A stretch of 64,000 nucleotides of DNA from Ancylostoma caninum (GCA_037903475.1 JBAJFG010000240.1:1364001-1428000); one strand, 5' to 3'. Counted from the stretch's first letter, positions 40,219 to 53,939 are shown. The notes: generated by a model from the letters alone, not told the origin. Numbers and translations: made by a program.

Positions 40219-40765
40219 GCCACCACCGCGCTCCAGAATCATCCTCGGAGCGCAAAAAATAGCAGCCATCAGCTGATTGTGCAATGATTGCGAGTGGAAG
40301 TGCTTCATTTCAACGTTCTCATAACTCATTTCGACCATTTTTCGGCCACAGTTACATTTTCATTCTCAGCTTACCTTCATTTACTCCTTTTTCATTTGTC
40401 ACTAATCTCTCTAAACCCTTTTCTAGTTCAGAACATCCAATTTTTCAAATATTGGGTGCATATGAATTATTTAGTTTCTAGAACGACCACATGACTTTGT
40501 TCTTTTCCCGAGTTATGTCTCTATAATAAACATCCCATTTCCTTTCTCTCTATGCTCTTTCTCTTTCAAGAAACTCGCTTTACTAGCCAAATATCCGATG
40601 GTGCAAAGAAAATTGCCGGTGATGATGGCAGCGTTATCGACTTTTCTTTTTGACCCCATACGTGTAACTCGGCCGCCCCGCTCTAACCCCCCAAGATAGA
40701 AGCATCCAAAGACTGTTTTTGTAAAAGTTTTGGCGGAATTGAACATTTCACTCATATTCCTCATG

Positions 40766-40832
40766 GTCAAAAACTTAATATTTCGTCGCAATCTCGGAAA
40801 TGGAATTTTCCGTGGGTGCTGCCTTTAAGCAT
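40766..40832. repeat. interspersed repeat, copy A (ATTTTCCGTGGGTGCTGCC)
   Basis: The core GGTCAAAAAC..AATCTCGGAAA..TTTTCCGTGGGTGCTGCCTTTAA recurs at about 43621-43682 and 61464-61525. Confidence 0.5.
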
Positions 40833-41019
40833 ACAATTTCAAAGGGTATTGAAAAAAAAAGAATACAAAAAGCAACGACAATAATATTAGGTAAGCCGGG
40901 TGAAGTCCGAATCATTGACCTTCTCTTTGTTCATGGTTGAGGAGGAAAAAAAAGTGGTATAGCAGCCGTAGCCACCTTCTAGGCAATGTTCCACAAAGGG
41001 CCTCGATGCATACCTGAGA

Positions 41020-41317
41020 TTACCCAGGGTAGTCATACTGGCCCTTGTGTTTACGAGGGATAAATTTTAATGGGTTCACCATGGGCAATCTTGGATATGC
41101 ATGCGGATCCAGTGTAGGTTTCATTTCGAAGGGTTGGATTAGACTCCTGAGCCTGAATGCATCATAAAGATTACACAGAATAAACGCGTTGACGATGAGT
41201 AAATCTGAAGTCAATGAGATTACCTTGAGTAGACGTGTTACTGCCCGTGTTAGCGAAGCATAAATTCGTAGGGTTTTGGTGTGTTTGCGCTGGTAGTCCC
41301 AATGATGCATGCGGCTT
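41020..41317 (-). CDS. unrecognised small protein, C-terminal exon with one membrane segment
   Basis: Acceptor GGTTCCAG at 41318, then an open frame of about 98 codons to TAA at 41022-41020. A basic N-terminal part (HHWDYQRKHTKTLRIYASL) precedes a hydrophobic stretch (about codons 33-54) and a Pro/basic tail ending KHKGQYDYPG. Composition and length look like real coding sequence. The phase needed at the acceptor does not match the exon at 41442-41585, so a missing exon or a separate gene is implied. Family unknown. Confidence 0.4.
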
Positions 41318-41441
41318 CTGGAACCTCGTACCCATTATTATGACCTTTGGGTAGCAGCTAATTATAGGCGAAGCCGTGTTTGGGTAAGTACATTGATGAG
41401 TGCTAAGTAAAGAGTAAATTTGGATACATTACAATTTTTAC

Positions 41442-41585
41442 CATGTGTACCATCCAGGCTCCCCATTTCCCTTGTAGGGGACAGCTGCGCATCGCATTAT
41501 GGCCCCAGAGAAGGGATAGAAACATCATTACAAAACACAAAAGGAAATCCAACCCTATGAATTTGATTCCTGTTGGCGGCTCTTC
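41442..41585 (-). CDS. unrecognised exon with a hydrophobic segment
   Basis: Exactly 48 codons between an AAACAG acceptor at 41586 and donor ATG|GTAAAA at 41441. A hydrophobic core (LDFLLCFVMMFLSLLW) is followed by a Cys/Trp-containing part ending GAWMVHM. It probably belongs to the same transcription unit as 41020-41317, but the phases differ by two bases as read. I do not recognise the family. Confidence 0.38.
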
Positions 41586-43076
41586 CTGTTTTTCACAACG
41601 CTCCAATTATCTAAATTACCTTTCCTCCCAGAAATTGTGGAATGTTTACATAACCGCAGAGGAGTTCGCAATGTTGGCTTATCGTTCTTTTTTAAGGACA
41701 CTACTAGAAAAGGACAATTTTTCCATGATGAAATTATATTTTCAGATGACTAATGATTGTAATTGGTAGTGACTATTCAGAGGTAGATTTCTATGTATAT
41801 ACTTACGTTTAAGTTCTAATTCATGGCTAGTCGTATCTAGAAATTCAGAATAAATGTGAATAATTTATTTTTACATGTCCAGGCTTCAGCTGCTAATGTG
41901 GGAAGTATATGAGTAACTTCTGACCAAGCACTTCGAACAACTGCTAACCACCTAGAATGTCCCATGAAAACTATTCATTAACTGTGCTCAAAAACGAAAT
42001 CCTCCCTATGAGTTGCGTATATTCTACCAGTCTAGCCGCCCACCCAACACCCAACTTCCAGTCTTCCCGTCCTAGCCTTGCTCGAAAATTATCGTACGAC
42101 GTATCCATTATTCCGCCATCTGACCATCGTCTGCTCTCCAGCACTTGCTATTGTCTATCACTTTGGCGAAAGCACCAGAGAGAGGCCTCGCTGAATGCGA
42201 AACAGTGACAAAACTTCATAAATAAAATACGAGCACGATAGTAAGTGACACTTGGAGTTGAGTGCAAAAGTCCTGTCGAATTTCAAAAATTCGACCGGAC
42301 TTTGCACTATCTGAGCTATTTCAAAAAAAAACCTGGACAACGTGGAGGCATGGAGGAAAAGAAGTCTCACGTCAATTGTTCAAGTTTACTGTTTACTTCA
42401 GAGCAAGGCAGTAACGGGATGCAGGAGATAACTGATCATGAATTTCTTCTCAGGTGAATTCTATGCTATTGCAACGTTGTCGGGTAGAAAGCGAAGGAAT
42501 ATGGAATGGTCCTTATATGTCATCTGCTGTCACAAGCACTTTTTCTCTAGCTATCACACCCGGACGGGGACGATGAAGCTATCTCTCTTGGAAAATGGAG
42601 GAATTGAGATTTGTTGAGTAATAAAGCAACACAGTAATGAAACAAGCAAAAGCACAATAATAATAAGTAAGTTGAAATGACATCAAGCATGACATTAGTG
42701 TAGGAACAAGCTGATTAGTACTCAATAGATTAATAATTTCTGTTTAAATGTCTACAGACACCATAAACCACTTAGTCTTAACACCATTGCCTATTCAATG
42801 CATGTGTGAACGTCTAGCAGCCTCATAACAAGTCCTTGCAGCCTTATAAATGACGTTTCTAATGCAACAGATGCCCAGCATCAAAATTCTTTGAGGTCTG
42901 AATTCCTCGGAATTTTTTTAGTGGGACCTGAAGAAGCAAACTAAGTAGAAAAGTACTGAGACTAGGTTGGATTTTTAGACGTGTTTGAGAGAATATCGGT
43001 GTCAGTGAGGCATTTGGCGGTCCGGATCAGGGACACACTATAGACTTAACTAATCCAGTGTTAGGGGATCAAAATA
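41586..43076. other. no recognised gene
   Basis: AT-rich. Small ORFs only (for example about 41957-42208 plus), without domains or splice support. Confidence 0.4.
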
Positions 43077-43608
43077 CAGGGTGGCTGGGAAGAAATGGGG
43101 CGCACAGAAACCCTTTTAAAAATTATGCGCTCTCAGCCTAATTTTTTTCTAAATACACTTCAAGTAAAACTGTATACGAGTTACTCAAAATGTCTATAAT
43201 TCGCCTTGGTACAGTCCTCGAACGAGCGACGCAGAAATGGCGATGCGCTGCAATCACTCTCACCTAATTCGTCCTCATCTCCGTAAGTTGAGATAGCATA
43301 AAAAGGTGAATTTGTTGGTTGACAATTTTCGTAAGAATAAGCCCAAAATGAGCCCAAGCCCAAAGGGTCATGATCGGGGTTGTTCCGAGACCGTCATCCT
43401 TTGCTAAAGAGAACCCAGGTATATGGGAATTCAAGAAAGTCACTGGCGGTTTTCTTCATGTATAGGAATCCAGTCCTGCTGGAGAGTTCCATAACAGTTA
43501 TTTTCTTTCTACAGGATCGCATTCTAGGCCATAGGTTCCTATCGGTGCACATCAACGTTGGATAAATATCAATTTCAAACAACGCGCCAATACTTTCCGG
43601 CCACCCTG
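43077..43608. mobile_element. MITE-like element with CAGGGTGGC terminal inverted repeats
   Basis: Left end CAGGGTGGCTGGGAAGAAATGG, right end mirrored as CAGGGTGGCCGGAAAGTATTGG, about 22 bp with a few mismatches; total 532 bp. The left flank is TA; the right flank has diverged to AA. A minus-strand ORF at 43394-43627 overlaps it, but I see no transposase motif. Confidence 0.6.
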
Positions 43609-43620
43609 AACTATTGCTAA

Positions 43621-43682
43621 GGTTCAAAAACGATCAAAACCTCAGATACGAAAAATTCCGTGGGTGATGCCTTTAAAGCAAT
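43621..43682. repeat. interspersed repeat, copy B
   Basis: Shares the CAAAAACGATCAAAACCTC and ATTCCGTGGGTGATGCCTTTAA words with copies at 40766 and 61464. Confidence 0.5.
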
Positions 43683-43689
43683 GTGTTCT

Positions 43690-46600
43690 GACACGCAATC
43701 TGATAATTTGCAGTGAATAAAAAAACCAATTATTATTGCTATAAAATGAGAGTACGCTTTTCTATGGAATTCCGCAAAAAAAAAACCCAATTGGAGCCTC
43801 CATCAATATAATGTCATAGCCTCGACAGTGGCACGGAATACGCAAAGACAGATGAGAAAGCTTGGAAATGTTATAGCATGCAATAACAGTGAGTCGTTGC
43901 TTTGACATGGCTCTGAGTTTCATAGCGTGATATTGGCATCAGCAATATGAACCCCTTTCAAGCAGTAGCACTCCAGCATATAAGACTTGGGAGAACGGTT
44001 AAAAAGCTAGTACCAAGCGACTAACTTTGTTAACAGTAAAAAGGCAAGGGAAAAAAACTTCCTTTTCTTTTTCACCAAGGAATGATGAAAGGAAAGGTGA
44101 GGGAGTGTGGAATATGGAATATTCGTGGTCACTGATATATGTAGTTGCTCCGCATTGTTTCATAAGGAACAATACAGCTTCGAACCAGTGCAAAAATCTA
44201 TGAAGAAACTGAGTGAGCGGAAAAAAGCTGAGAGGGTGGCAAACCAATAAGAGCAAAAAAAAAAAGAAAATCTCAGATTATTCGTCTCTCCCTGCTTTCT
44301 CCATTTCACTGCTCCACCATCTAATTAGAACGACTCTAAGAAATTAATCGCTCTGGAGAAAAGAGAGATCATCGAATGGCCTAGCTAGCACTCCGAGCTA
44401 AGCATCACTGAACAGAAGGACCAGCAAAGGGTGGGGGGGGGGGAGTCCAAAAAATCAGAGATGATGAACTGGCCACACTACAAACTGCTACATATCTTCT
44501 AAAGCCGCTTTACCTGTGCAACACCTACTGAAATTTTTACCGGCTCAAAGGCCAGCTGGCGCTGATGTATTGCAGGGTGAAGTACCAGAAATCTCGCAAC
44601 ATTTCTTCGCGATTCCAGGAGCAGGCGAGGTAGAGGAGAAAACGCAGGTAACTCCCACCTAACGAGGGAAACTTGACCTTTTCCGAGTTTGAGCCTACAA
44701 TTTCTCCTTTACGGATAGAATACTGTTTAAGAAGCATTTAAACGCTGTGCACCTCGCGGCGGAGGTGCTTTTTTGGGAAGTCTGTCGGAAGCAAAGGAAC
44801 GTTGATTGCGCCACTTTAATTTGACTAATCGACAGTAGATTTGCGCCAAAGTGCAAAGAGGAGCGGCAAACGCAGTAGTGGCCTGAAATTGCAGGATCGT
44901 TAGATGTTTTTGCTCAAAATTACAAACTGAGAGTTCAGTCGGAGTGATGTGATCCGTAGATAATTTTTGCTGCAATATGGAATCGTTTCTTCTGGAAAAA
45001 CCTCACTTTCTCTGATCCTCAAAAGGGCATCTTGGGAGTTTCCTCCTTATTGTGATTCAGCCGGTTTTTTATAGTGAATCCAAAATCTTAACGGCCTGAC
45101 GTTTTGAATTAAATGTCATTTTCAAGAAACTGAAAGTGGTATGGTATTCAGATTCACTATCCCATCACATGTCTGTCTCCTCCACTTTCGGGTAATTCAG
45201 CATCGTTTTGGGCCCACCACAGAAAAAGTACCTTTGAGAATAATGAGCTAACGGTTTTATGTACGTCCACACTCACCGAGACACTCGTGTTGAAGGGTTG
45301 AGTGTCCTTTTGAGCCATATAGATGGTACATGGATGCCAATAGTGCGCGAACCTACAGCTCGTGTAGTGATATGGTGGCGATAAAGATGTTTTTTTCTTG
45401 ACGAAATGACTCGCAGTAGCAGTAACATATGGGGGAAATCTAGTCGGCAAAAATCAGAACTGTCTGTGTTATGAAAAGGTGTGTGTATGATGTTAGAAGG
45501 AGTCTGAAATTCCCCAAAAAATTAAGGACTACTTTGGCAGGACCTAAGGTATACCCTGTGAATGCTACTCTTCATTTTCTATGAGACATTTGTGACACGA
45601 GCGGGACAAGATCGCCGAAAACCAGCTACTGAAGGGATTTGTACTGCGCCCAGTGTCACATTGTCAACTGGCTGAAAATCACATCTCCATTTGTCCATAA
45701 GGATATGGTCAGTCGTTACCTGGTAGGGTGTAGTGTTTTGTTAAGGCATTCGTATTCGCTTCAGTTATTCTGTAATAGATAGCATCCTTCGTAGTTTTGT
45801 AAATACAGTTGTGCGCTAATTGATAGCGGCGAGGAACGATAGCTGAATTTCGTGTCGGGAACACAAAATTGCTGCTTGGAGCGGTAAACTCATTCTTACA
45901 ATTTCGAAATCTTCTCATTTGGACTCTCGTCTCTCGCCCTGTGCGCCGTCTAAGTGACCGTATTCCCTGTACTGTTTCATTTCCTCATCCGTTTTACATG
46001 CTGCAACAGTAAGTTGATCAGTTTTCTTCTGTTTGCGTATCATTTTCTATCACTTATTGTTAGTACTCTCATCAGTTTCTAGTTTTGATAATGCTCTTTG
46101 ATTACACCGTGCACCTGTTTTATTTTGTTAGTACCCTCATCTGTTTCCTTTAAAGACAAAATTCTGGTGCTACTTGGTGTATTCAGTAAAAGGAAGGTTT
46201 AATCCTTCATATATGTCCCAATTCTCATTTGGGCTCTTATGACGGAAACTCAAGTAAACCGATACGTGACACAACTCCTAAGCGGTAAATTTTTGATTAT
46301 CTGTATTTACAAATGATCTCAATACGAGCCCGTCAGTAAGAAGCTAGATGCAAAAAGGATGCCAGCGAAGGTTTCATCTACTAACTGGCGAGGTTCTATC
46401 AGTGAAAATCGGGGGCGTTTCTACAGCATTATCGACGAAACTTTACGATAAGCTTCTCATTTTCTTAGCCAAGAAACCTGCATAGATCTCCAGGTAATGC
46501 CCGATAATGGCAACGCGTCCTATTCTGATTCCTGCATGTTGAGGTTGAAAAACTGCAACTTTGTTCGTAGTTTTCACCTAAAATAAATCGAAGAGCGAAC

Positions 46601-49600
46601 ACACCGAGACGTTGACGCGAAATTTCATAAATTTTATTTCTACCGAAACACCTTTTACCCGGGCGACGCTGGAAATGAGCCGAGGATTTCCGAGAAGATT
46701 TGTTTAGCAGACGGCATCATAGCTTTTCCTCAATCTTTGCTCACCAAGAGTGCATGAGGTTCTGGGGGCAGCAGCGAGACGGAAGTCGAGGATGACTGGT
46801 TAGGATACAAAGGAGTTGTGAATAATTTCTGCAACCAGTGACCCATATACATATGGAGCAGATGGGGCTTCTCCATCTTATCTTGCACCTCTCCTTGTAC
46901 ACTATTGAGAGAATCCAAAGGTGTGAAGAGGACGCAGTTAGTGGGAAACAGTTTTGTCTGTCCGCCGTTCGATGATCAGCGCCCAAATCGCTATAAGTTA
47001 GTTTTTGAGTTCCGCTCGATCTATTCACCTGATTTGCTATTTACGGACTGCTTAATTATTCTCATTTCGCTTCATTTCTGCAAAGTATTCATTTTGTCCC
47101 AGTTCTCTTAGTGCAACAGTGAAACTCTGCGGGCGCCGCGCGCTCGAAAGGGGTGTTGGTCCCATGCGCCGGACACGCTAAAAGTAGTTGTCAATTGGTT
47201 AAAAGTATACAAAGAAGAGCAGGATTTGCTCTATTAGTCCACCTGGAGAATTGTAGAGTTTCAGAAAAAAAATCCTTCGCGCCAACCTAATAAATGTTCG
47301 ATGTATGAGGTGAAGGAAAGCTGTGACTAGCAAAAAGCATGTTCCAAATAGGGAATTTTTCGAGTTTGAAGTAGATTCGAGTAGAACCGAAGTGACCTCA
47401 GTCAAGCAAGACCACCAACGAGATACACCATTGTGTTCACTCTAGGGCTGGACCAGCTAAATGCTTACTCGCAAGGGCGTCCAAGTTCTCGTCAAAGCCG
47501 TCGATGACGCATTTAGCAAGAGGAAGAACCGATGGAAGCGATGCTGTTGACAGCAGGAGAAGATGGGCATCCTTGGATTTACGTGTATAACTACAATGAA
47601 CCAAACGGAGCATTAGTCGGCGCAACTCGTGCAGTACACAGGTAACTTCCTTTTTGATATTAAAAGAAGTAGCTGCTAAAATAAAGTTGCTGCGCGAAGC
47701 AAGTATTTAACGTAAACAGAGTATAGAAGATTAAGCTAGGGATAGATGCGAAATGCTAAATGAGTTCCACGAAAATTAAATTTCACTGGAGATGAACAGC
47801 AGTCTGAGAAGGAACAACGGATGTTAGTGTTTACTTATGTTTGTTCGGATAAGACAAGATAAAATATGTCTAACACTCCGATCGACCTATGAAAAGGTCA
47901 CGATAGGAAGGTCCGCTTCATTACATGAAACAGTTGAAGCGTCTCTGGGCTGGTCACTTACTTCAACATAGTGAACGTATTAAGTAGCATATGAAAAATA
48001 GAGTGGGAAAACAGAGACTAGAAAGGGTTGAACAAGAGTTGAAGCTGATTTGGAACCAGGTCTCTGTTCTAGAAGAGGTCAAAATCGGAATGAAGCTCGA
48101 AAGTAAAGAGCTTGTCGAGGCGCCGAGTACGCTAACATGACAAAAGAATCGCAGTTGAAGAGAACTCGGAATAAGGATTGTGTGAGTGATCTGGATGACG
48201 ACTGGCTGTCACTATGTGTCATACTATGCGTGACAATGGCGAAAAACTTATTTACTCCCATGAATACGATGGACATATTGTGGACATCACGAGAAAGGAG
48301 CACTCATAAAAAGGTCTACGGACAGGGCCAAAAAGGTGAACATAAATATGGATCACATTTTGACGTTTTAGCAAACATCACTCTAAGTAAAGGAAGGCAA
48401 CAAGTCCTAAAAGCTAATTCTCCACCAGGAAGTGAACAAACTCAACAGAACATTCGATAGGACCCTACCCGGTAGCTAATAGACCGATACCCTGAGAAGG
48501 CGTTGTTGGGCTGCTTTGCAGAGGCTTCAATTTTCCGCAACCTCAAAAGAAGCCTATTTCACAGCGCGAATTCCTTATTTCTTCAAAAAAAATTCCAGCC
48601 ATTTAACTAATCCAGGTGCCTGTGGGAATATCGCCGGCAGCCCTAAATTATAAGCCTCTCTTGGTGAACGTGAACTAGACAAAAAGGAGAGAGATAACAG
48701 AATCTGCTCGGCCATATAAGAAGAAGAACGGAAAATTGAGAGATGCTGCATGCATTTTGCATAGATCCCACTAAAATTGAGTATGATATGTTCACCTCAA
48801 TTGAAAACATAAAACGATGGGTAGAAACGTAATGGTTGCGTTGAGGCAGCAAAACTTCAACTATCAAATTGCTAGGTGAGTTACGTCGCTTTTTATAGAC
48901 TTTTTGCATTTCTTCTCTTTTCTGATGATAGGTCAGGTGTTTATAGCTATTCGGAAGTGCTTTTCTTTCTTTGCAAGAAGATGCTCACAATTTTCTAACA
49001 ACTTAAACCACATCCAAAGCATTGGAAGGAGGGGTTCCAGCCGCAACAAAAAACTATCCTGACCTTTATTTCATTTTAGCACAGAGTGCTCCCAGATAGC
49101 ACAAAGAACCGGGTGAGTGGAGTGCAAGAAGCGGGGCTTACCTCCTCGGCTATCCGCTATTCATATTCACTACTCCATCGACCGGCAACACCTCGGCTCT
49201 AAAAAAAATTCAAAAATTTAAAAAAAAGAGAGCGGAAAGTCATTTAAAAGTCTGATATTCAAGGGTAATCTATTGATTAATATGAAAGAGATAAAATATC
49301 CAATAATAAATACTACTTTTCATTATTATTAATGATCCATTCTTGATTGAGCGGAGGGCTCAAACATGGAAAACCCAATACAGTGCTAAAAAATTGAAGA
49401 GGGATGAGGAATTAAAAACGATGAAATTGAAAATCATTCAAGGTTAGCTGTTATTTGGATGCGCTGCATTTGTATGAAAATGAAGGAATTGACGAAAAAT
49501 AACGGAACGATTGGACAACGATGAGGGGACAACAAAGACAATATTAAACGTACAGCACTCGGTCTTTTTCGAATCAATTTTCTGAAGTCCGGGCTTTCAG

Positions 49601-52371
49601 TCCTGGAAGGCTTTATCTCGTATGTACGATCGGGTTTTCACAAGAAAAAAAAATAGAAACAGCGAAGTTGCATATTAGGGCGATTCCTTCGTCCCCGAAC
49701 ACGAGTCGCTGATCAGAACGCAGTGCGTACGTCAAGCATGAATATCTACGTTTTCCACTGCACATAGAGAAAGGAAAAGCTACTGGCCCAGCAATCATTT
49801 GAATGCGGCAATTTATCACTTCTGCTTTCGAAGGGTGTTATTGATAGGAATAACAAAAGCAACATTGAAAAAGTCCTCCGAACAAAATGAGAAAATTCTA
49901 GTGAGTGTATTATCTACATTATGAACGATGTCTATCATCCACATATTTGCTTGTCTTTCTATACGAAAGCTGCGGAAATCAGAGAACATATACATACATA
50001 CATATGAGTTGAAAGCGTGTAGGGCACCCTTCCATTCGAACTGATGCCTTCGAAGGACCCCCTGGGAAATTCAAAACTTTCAAACGCATCAGTAAAATTT
50101 CAGAGAAAACTTTCATAGGAATTCTCAACGAATTAAATAGCTAGCGATAGCCACTTTGCAGTAATAGCAGATAGTCAGAAGAAGGGGTTCTGCGCTTGGA
50201 AAAAAAGAGGATAGAGAAACGAAGATAGGAGATGCGTCATATTTCAAGCGTCAGTGAATCTTTAGAGCGTCCGGGTGAAATTCGAGTGAAGTCAAGCATG
50301 CGGAGCATCGGGCACTGACACAATGAACGTCCACAGGGTCAAATTTAGTGAGCAGAGAAGATGCTTATTTCTCAGACTAATCACCCCCCCCCCCCCCCAC
50401 TTTTTTTCAAAGCTCAGACCCCCGCCTGTTGCTTTCTCTATACAACTTTCTCAAAAAGTACATATACATCTAGATACAATATTAATATTTTTGGGAGTTA
50501 AATTATGTCTGGATGCAACAAATTATGTCTGGATGAAGGGAAAATAGAGTGGCTCATATTCACTTATACATTTCAATTGTTACAAACTTGGTATAGTGAC
50601 AGCTGAATTGAACTCGATGTGCAAGTCTGTGTCTTCATTTCAACGAATACCAGAACAATTTATCTTTCTTCAGCAATTGTGACGTTAGTCTGCAATTAGC
50701 CGGCAGTAATTGCCACTCAAAGGAGGCATTAATTTAGGCGTAAATAATTGCTGTGAAAAAAGACCATTTAGGGGGATTTTAGGACTGTAGCGAGGGTAAT
50801 TAAAAACAAAAAATGAGCAATAGTTAAGTTAGGGGCATGATTCGCTAATGAAGCAGAGATATCCGACTATCACAGGGCCAGGCATGACCCAACTCATCTA
50901 AGTTAGATTGTGCAGTGTTTTAAGTCTTCAAGGAAAACTCTAATTCATTTTAAAATTCCATAGGTTGGGAAAATAGTAAGGTCTAAAAAATTTCAACCTT
51001 TTGTTCGAAAGACCAGTCGATAATGGAGTCTGGCCCACATAATATTGGAGAGAGAAAATATTCTCTGAGCTATCAAATTGAGTTTTCGTAGCATAAGTGG
51101 CAAGACTACTGCTCAAATCGGGAAGGACTGCATTTGCTCGGAGTGCTTCTGTGAGTGGCTTCGCGGCACCTCTGCGGCAAGGATGGCTGTTAACATCAGC
51201 CCTGCAATCAACGAACGTATAATACGCCATTGTTTCATACGCGAGCAAAAACTGACTTCGAGGCTCGACCTCGTCATGGCCAGCCACAGTCACTCGATGA
51301 AGCAACTCTGCGCAAAGCTATCAAGAAGGAAGTGAGAACGCGATCCAGCCAGCAAGCTTCGATGATGTAGACATCGACTGTAGAAAACTGCCCTCATGAG
51401 CTTCGCCACCAGAAAGTTTCGGCAAGATGGAAATCTCACAATTGCCCGATCGTGCCAGGATGAGTCGTCTTACCATCTCCGCCCACGCCTCAATGAGTTT
51501 CCGGAAGATCTGTTTACAGAAGATGGGAGTTAGATCCTCTACGACTACAACTCGCGCCGTGCCGTCTGGCTCCCGCAAGGAGAACACAGCTCAAACTCGA
51601 TCTCTATCCCAAGGAGATCCTCCGGGATGTCAAAAGAATGCTGCGCCATGAGCTGCTCCCACAACGCAAAACGGTCACTACTTGTCGCGAAGCGATCGCT
51701 CCGGGCAACACGGAGACCTGGCACCGCACCTACGATAGAGCCGGAGGCGGATGTGATCTGTGTTTGACCACATCCACCCTATCGATTATCGATGGTTGCG
51801 GCCTCCGGGCGCCTCAGTGCGGCTTCGAGAGCCTTCCACGCATAACGTCCCTTTATTCCTTCTTAGTTAGTCTAGTACCTTATCAGTGATCGTTTTTAAT
51901 ACATTTGTTGGTTCTGTTCTTTACTACATTTCTTATATGTCGTGTGTGAGGCTGCTGTTATTGCATGCTAGTGCTTGTGGCCATCTGGCCCTTTTACATT
52001 TGACTAGTCCAGTTCTAACTTTAACACGCATTGAATTAATCGCTGCTTAGGATTTTTGTAATCATATCCATTGACCGTTTGTGGCATTCGAAACAGTGAA
52101 TGTTAATATCAAGATTAATAAATACCTTTTGCCTACATGTTGACCCAATCTGCAACAGTTAATGGCTTCTCAAAATTTGTTTAATCTTTCGTCAGTTTCA
52201 CCTTTTCATTCCGTGCTTGTGGTACGTGTAGCACTGGGTCGCTAACCTATCAGGCCCACCGAAACCTCGATTTGAGACACCACTACCACATACGCTAATC
52301 AGCTAACTAAACTCACTAACTAATGCCTCCCGAGAAAAGCGGAACAGAAAGACTTCGGTACATCTCCTCCA
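43690..52371. other. 8.7 kb without a firm gene
   Basis: Mostly AT-rich with homopolymer runs (G-run near 44432-44441, C-run near 50386-50398). A GC-richer, ORF-dense block at about 51080-51890 looks like decayed coding or repeat sequence: stretches of protein-like reading in several frames interrupted by stops, ending in AATAAATAC near 52121. I could not assign it to a family. Confidence 0.35.
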
Positions 52372-52668
52372 TGACAACGCTATGCTTCAAATTGCTATCG
52401 AGATACAGTCCAAACTACCGAGCTGAGCTGGAACACCATATCTCACCAGGATTACTCTCCTCACCTAGCACCATCCAATTTACATTTGTTCCCTCCTATT
52501 GAAGCTTTCCTTTCTATGAAATCCTTTGCTAGATTCGATGATGTCAAAAGGCAATTGCTGGGTTCTTCGACTCCCAGACCTCGCATTTTTGGGAAAAGGG
52601 AGTCCAGTGCCCTACCCGATAGGTGGAGCATTGCCATAGCTAACAATGGTGGTTATATTGTTGATTGA
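52372..52668 (+). pseudogene. mariner-family transposase, C-terminal remnant
   Basis: The reading frame gives HDNAMLQ, then YSPHLAPSNLHLFPPIEAFL, DDVKRQLL, LPDRW and NNGGYIVD followed by TGA. These are the ordered C-terminal landmarks of mariner (DD34D) transposases: the D of HDNA, the SPDLAPSD..LF box, and the RW..NNG-YI/F terminus. The last catalytic Asp of SPDLAPSD reads as Asn here. The N-terminal two thirds are missing. A GTCAACCTAATA end follows at about 52725-52737. Confidence 0.75.
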
Positions 52669-52716
52669 GTATGTTGTTGAATAAAGTTACAATAAACACA
52701 AAATAGATAAGAATTT

Positions 52717-52738
52717 ACTTTTTCGTCAACCTAATAGA
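52717..52738. repeat. mariner right terminal repeat
   Basis: TACTTTTTCGTCAACCTAATA, in reverse TTAGGTTGACGAAAAAGTA, fits mariner-type inverted repeats and lies about 50 bp after the transposase stop. No matching left end was found upstream. Confidence 0.45.
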
Positions 52739-53024
52739 ACAACACTTTTGAGCAGATCTACACAAATGAAACGAAAAAACTGTGAGTATGCAGCTAATGG
52801 TAGAAATTATTTCCAGCTTTATTTGTACTGTTGCATTCAGGGAGTATTGCTCTGTCAAACTAATGGCAAAAACCTCCAAAATCCCCATCTCTTCTCAAAT
52901 TTTGGCTGGAAAAATAGAAAATTATATGACGATGCCAACGTATTAACGAGCTCCACTGCCAATGTACTTGTTAACACTTGTTAACTCGTGTGGACATGTC
53001 GATGTGCAATGAAAACGCGAAACT

Positions 53025-53178
53025 CATGTCCTTCGCACGAACTTGTTTTAATTTGTTTACAATGGGGGCCTCGTAGATTCCTGGCTAGGTCAAAGGGAAC
53101 TTCGCATGTCCTTCGCACGAACGTGTTTTAATTTGTTTACAATGGGGGCCTCGTAGATTCTTGGTTAGGTTTAAGGGG
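53025..53178. repeat. 80-bp tandem duplication
   Basis: Two copies starting at 53025 and 53105 share CATGTCCTTCGCACGAAC, GTTTTAATTTGTTTACAATG and GGGGCCTCGTAGATTC with few differences. Confidence 0.85.
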
Positions 53179-53939
53179 AATTCGTAATTTTTTCTGCTCG
53201 AGCTGAGCTTGTGCCGAACTCTGATTATGATACATTGGGAGACGGGACCAAACACTCAATATACATGGCTACAATTAATTTTTCCATTTTTCAAGGCGGA
53301 CTGGAGTAGGATAAGGTTTTCGGGCAAGCCAAATTCACTGATAGCGGTGGCTTTCATCAGGAATGTGTGGGAGAACAAATACCGTAATTTTTGGGGTGCC
53401 CATGTGTCTATGATACACACTGTATGAGAACCGGCAACTAGCTGGACAAAATAAATGGGAAAGAGAAATTATCAAAGAAAATGTATGGAGACCTGATGCT
53501 TATATAATATCAAGAGTATGAGTTACTACTGTTGTGGTGGACGATTGCACTGTTGGTGTAGAACTCTATTTGTTAGACCTGCATTGTCTGGTGCAATGGT
53601 GAAATGCCGTGAATGTGGAGGCGTGGCCAGGCGCATTACATAGAATATCCGGCACTGCCCCATGCATACCAGTGTGGTCTGGAACAATAAGTCTCGCCTG
53701 GAGAGCACAAAGATGTATCATACCAAATACTGCAGACTTCTTACAAAAAAGGTGCCGCTTCAACCGGTACGCCCACCTTGTATAGATGCGTGGGTTGTTT
53801 GGATATTAAGATTCTCAGTTTTATTTTTTTTTGTGTATACTTTGACAACAAATTTTCCAGGAATGGAGTGCAATTATACATCACTGCAAGGTTTATTCTA
53901 AGCGCTTTGTCGCTGCTTGATCGAATTTTAGCATGAATT

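Larger units (their letters stand above)
34227..41019. other. 6.8 kb without a firm gene
   Basis: AT-rich with a GC-rich fold-back at about 35940-36030 and another short GC island at about 36540-36600. An ORF at 38038-38307 (minus) contains several Cys and a short hydrophobic C-terminal frame follows it at about 38050-37960, but no consistent exon chain could be built. Confidence 0.4.
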
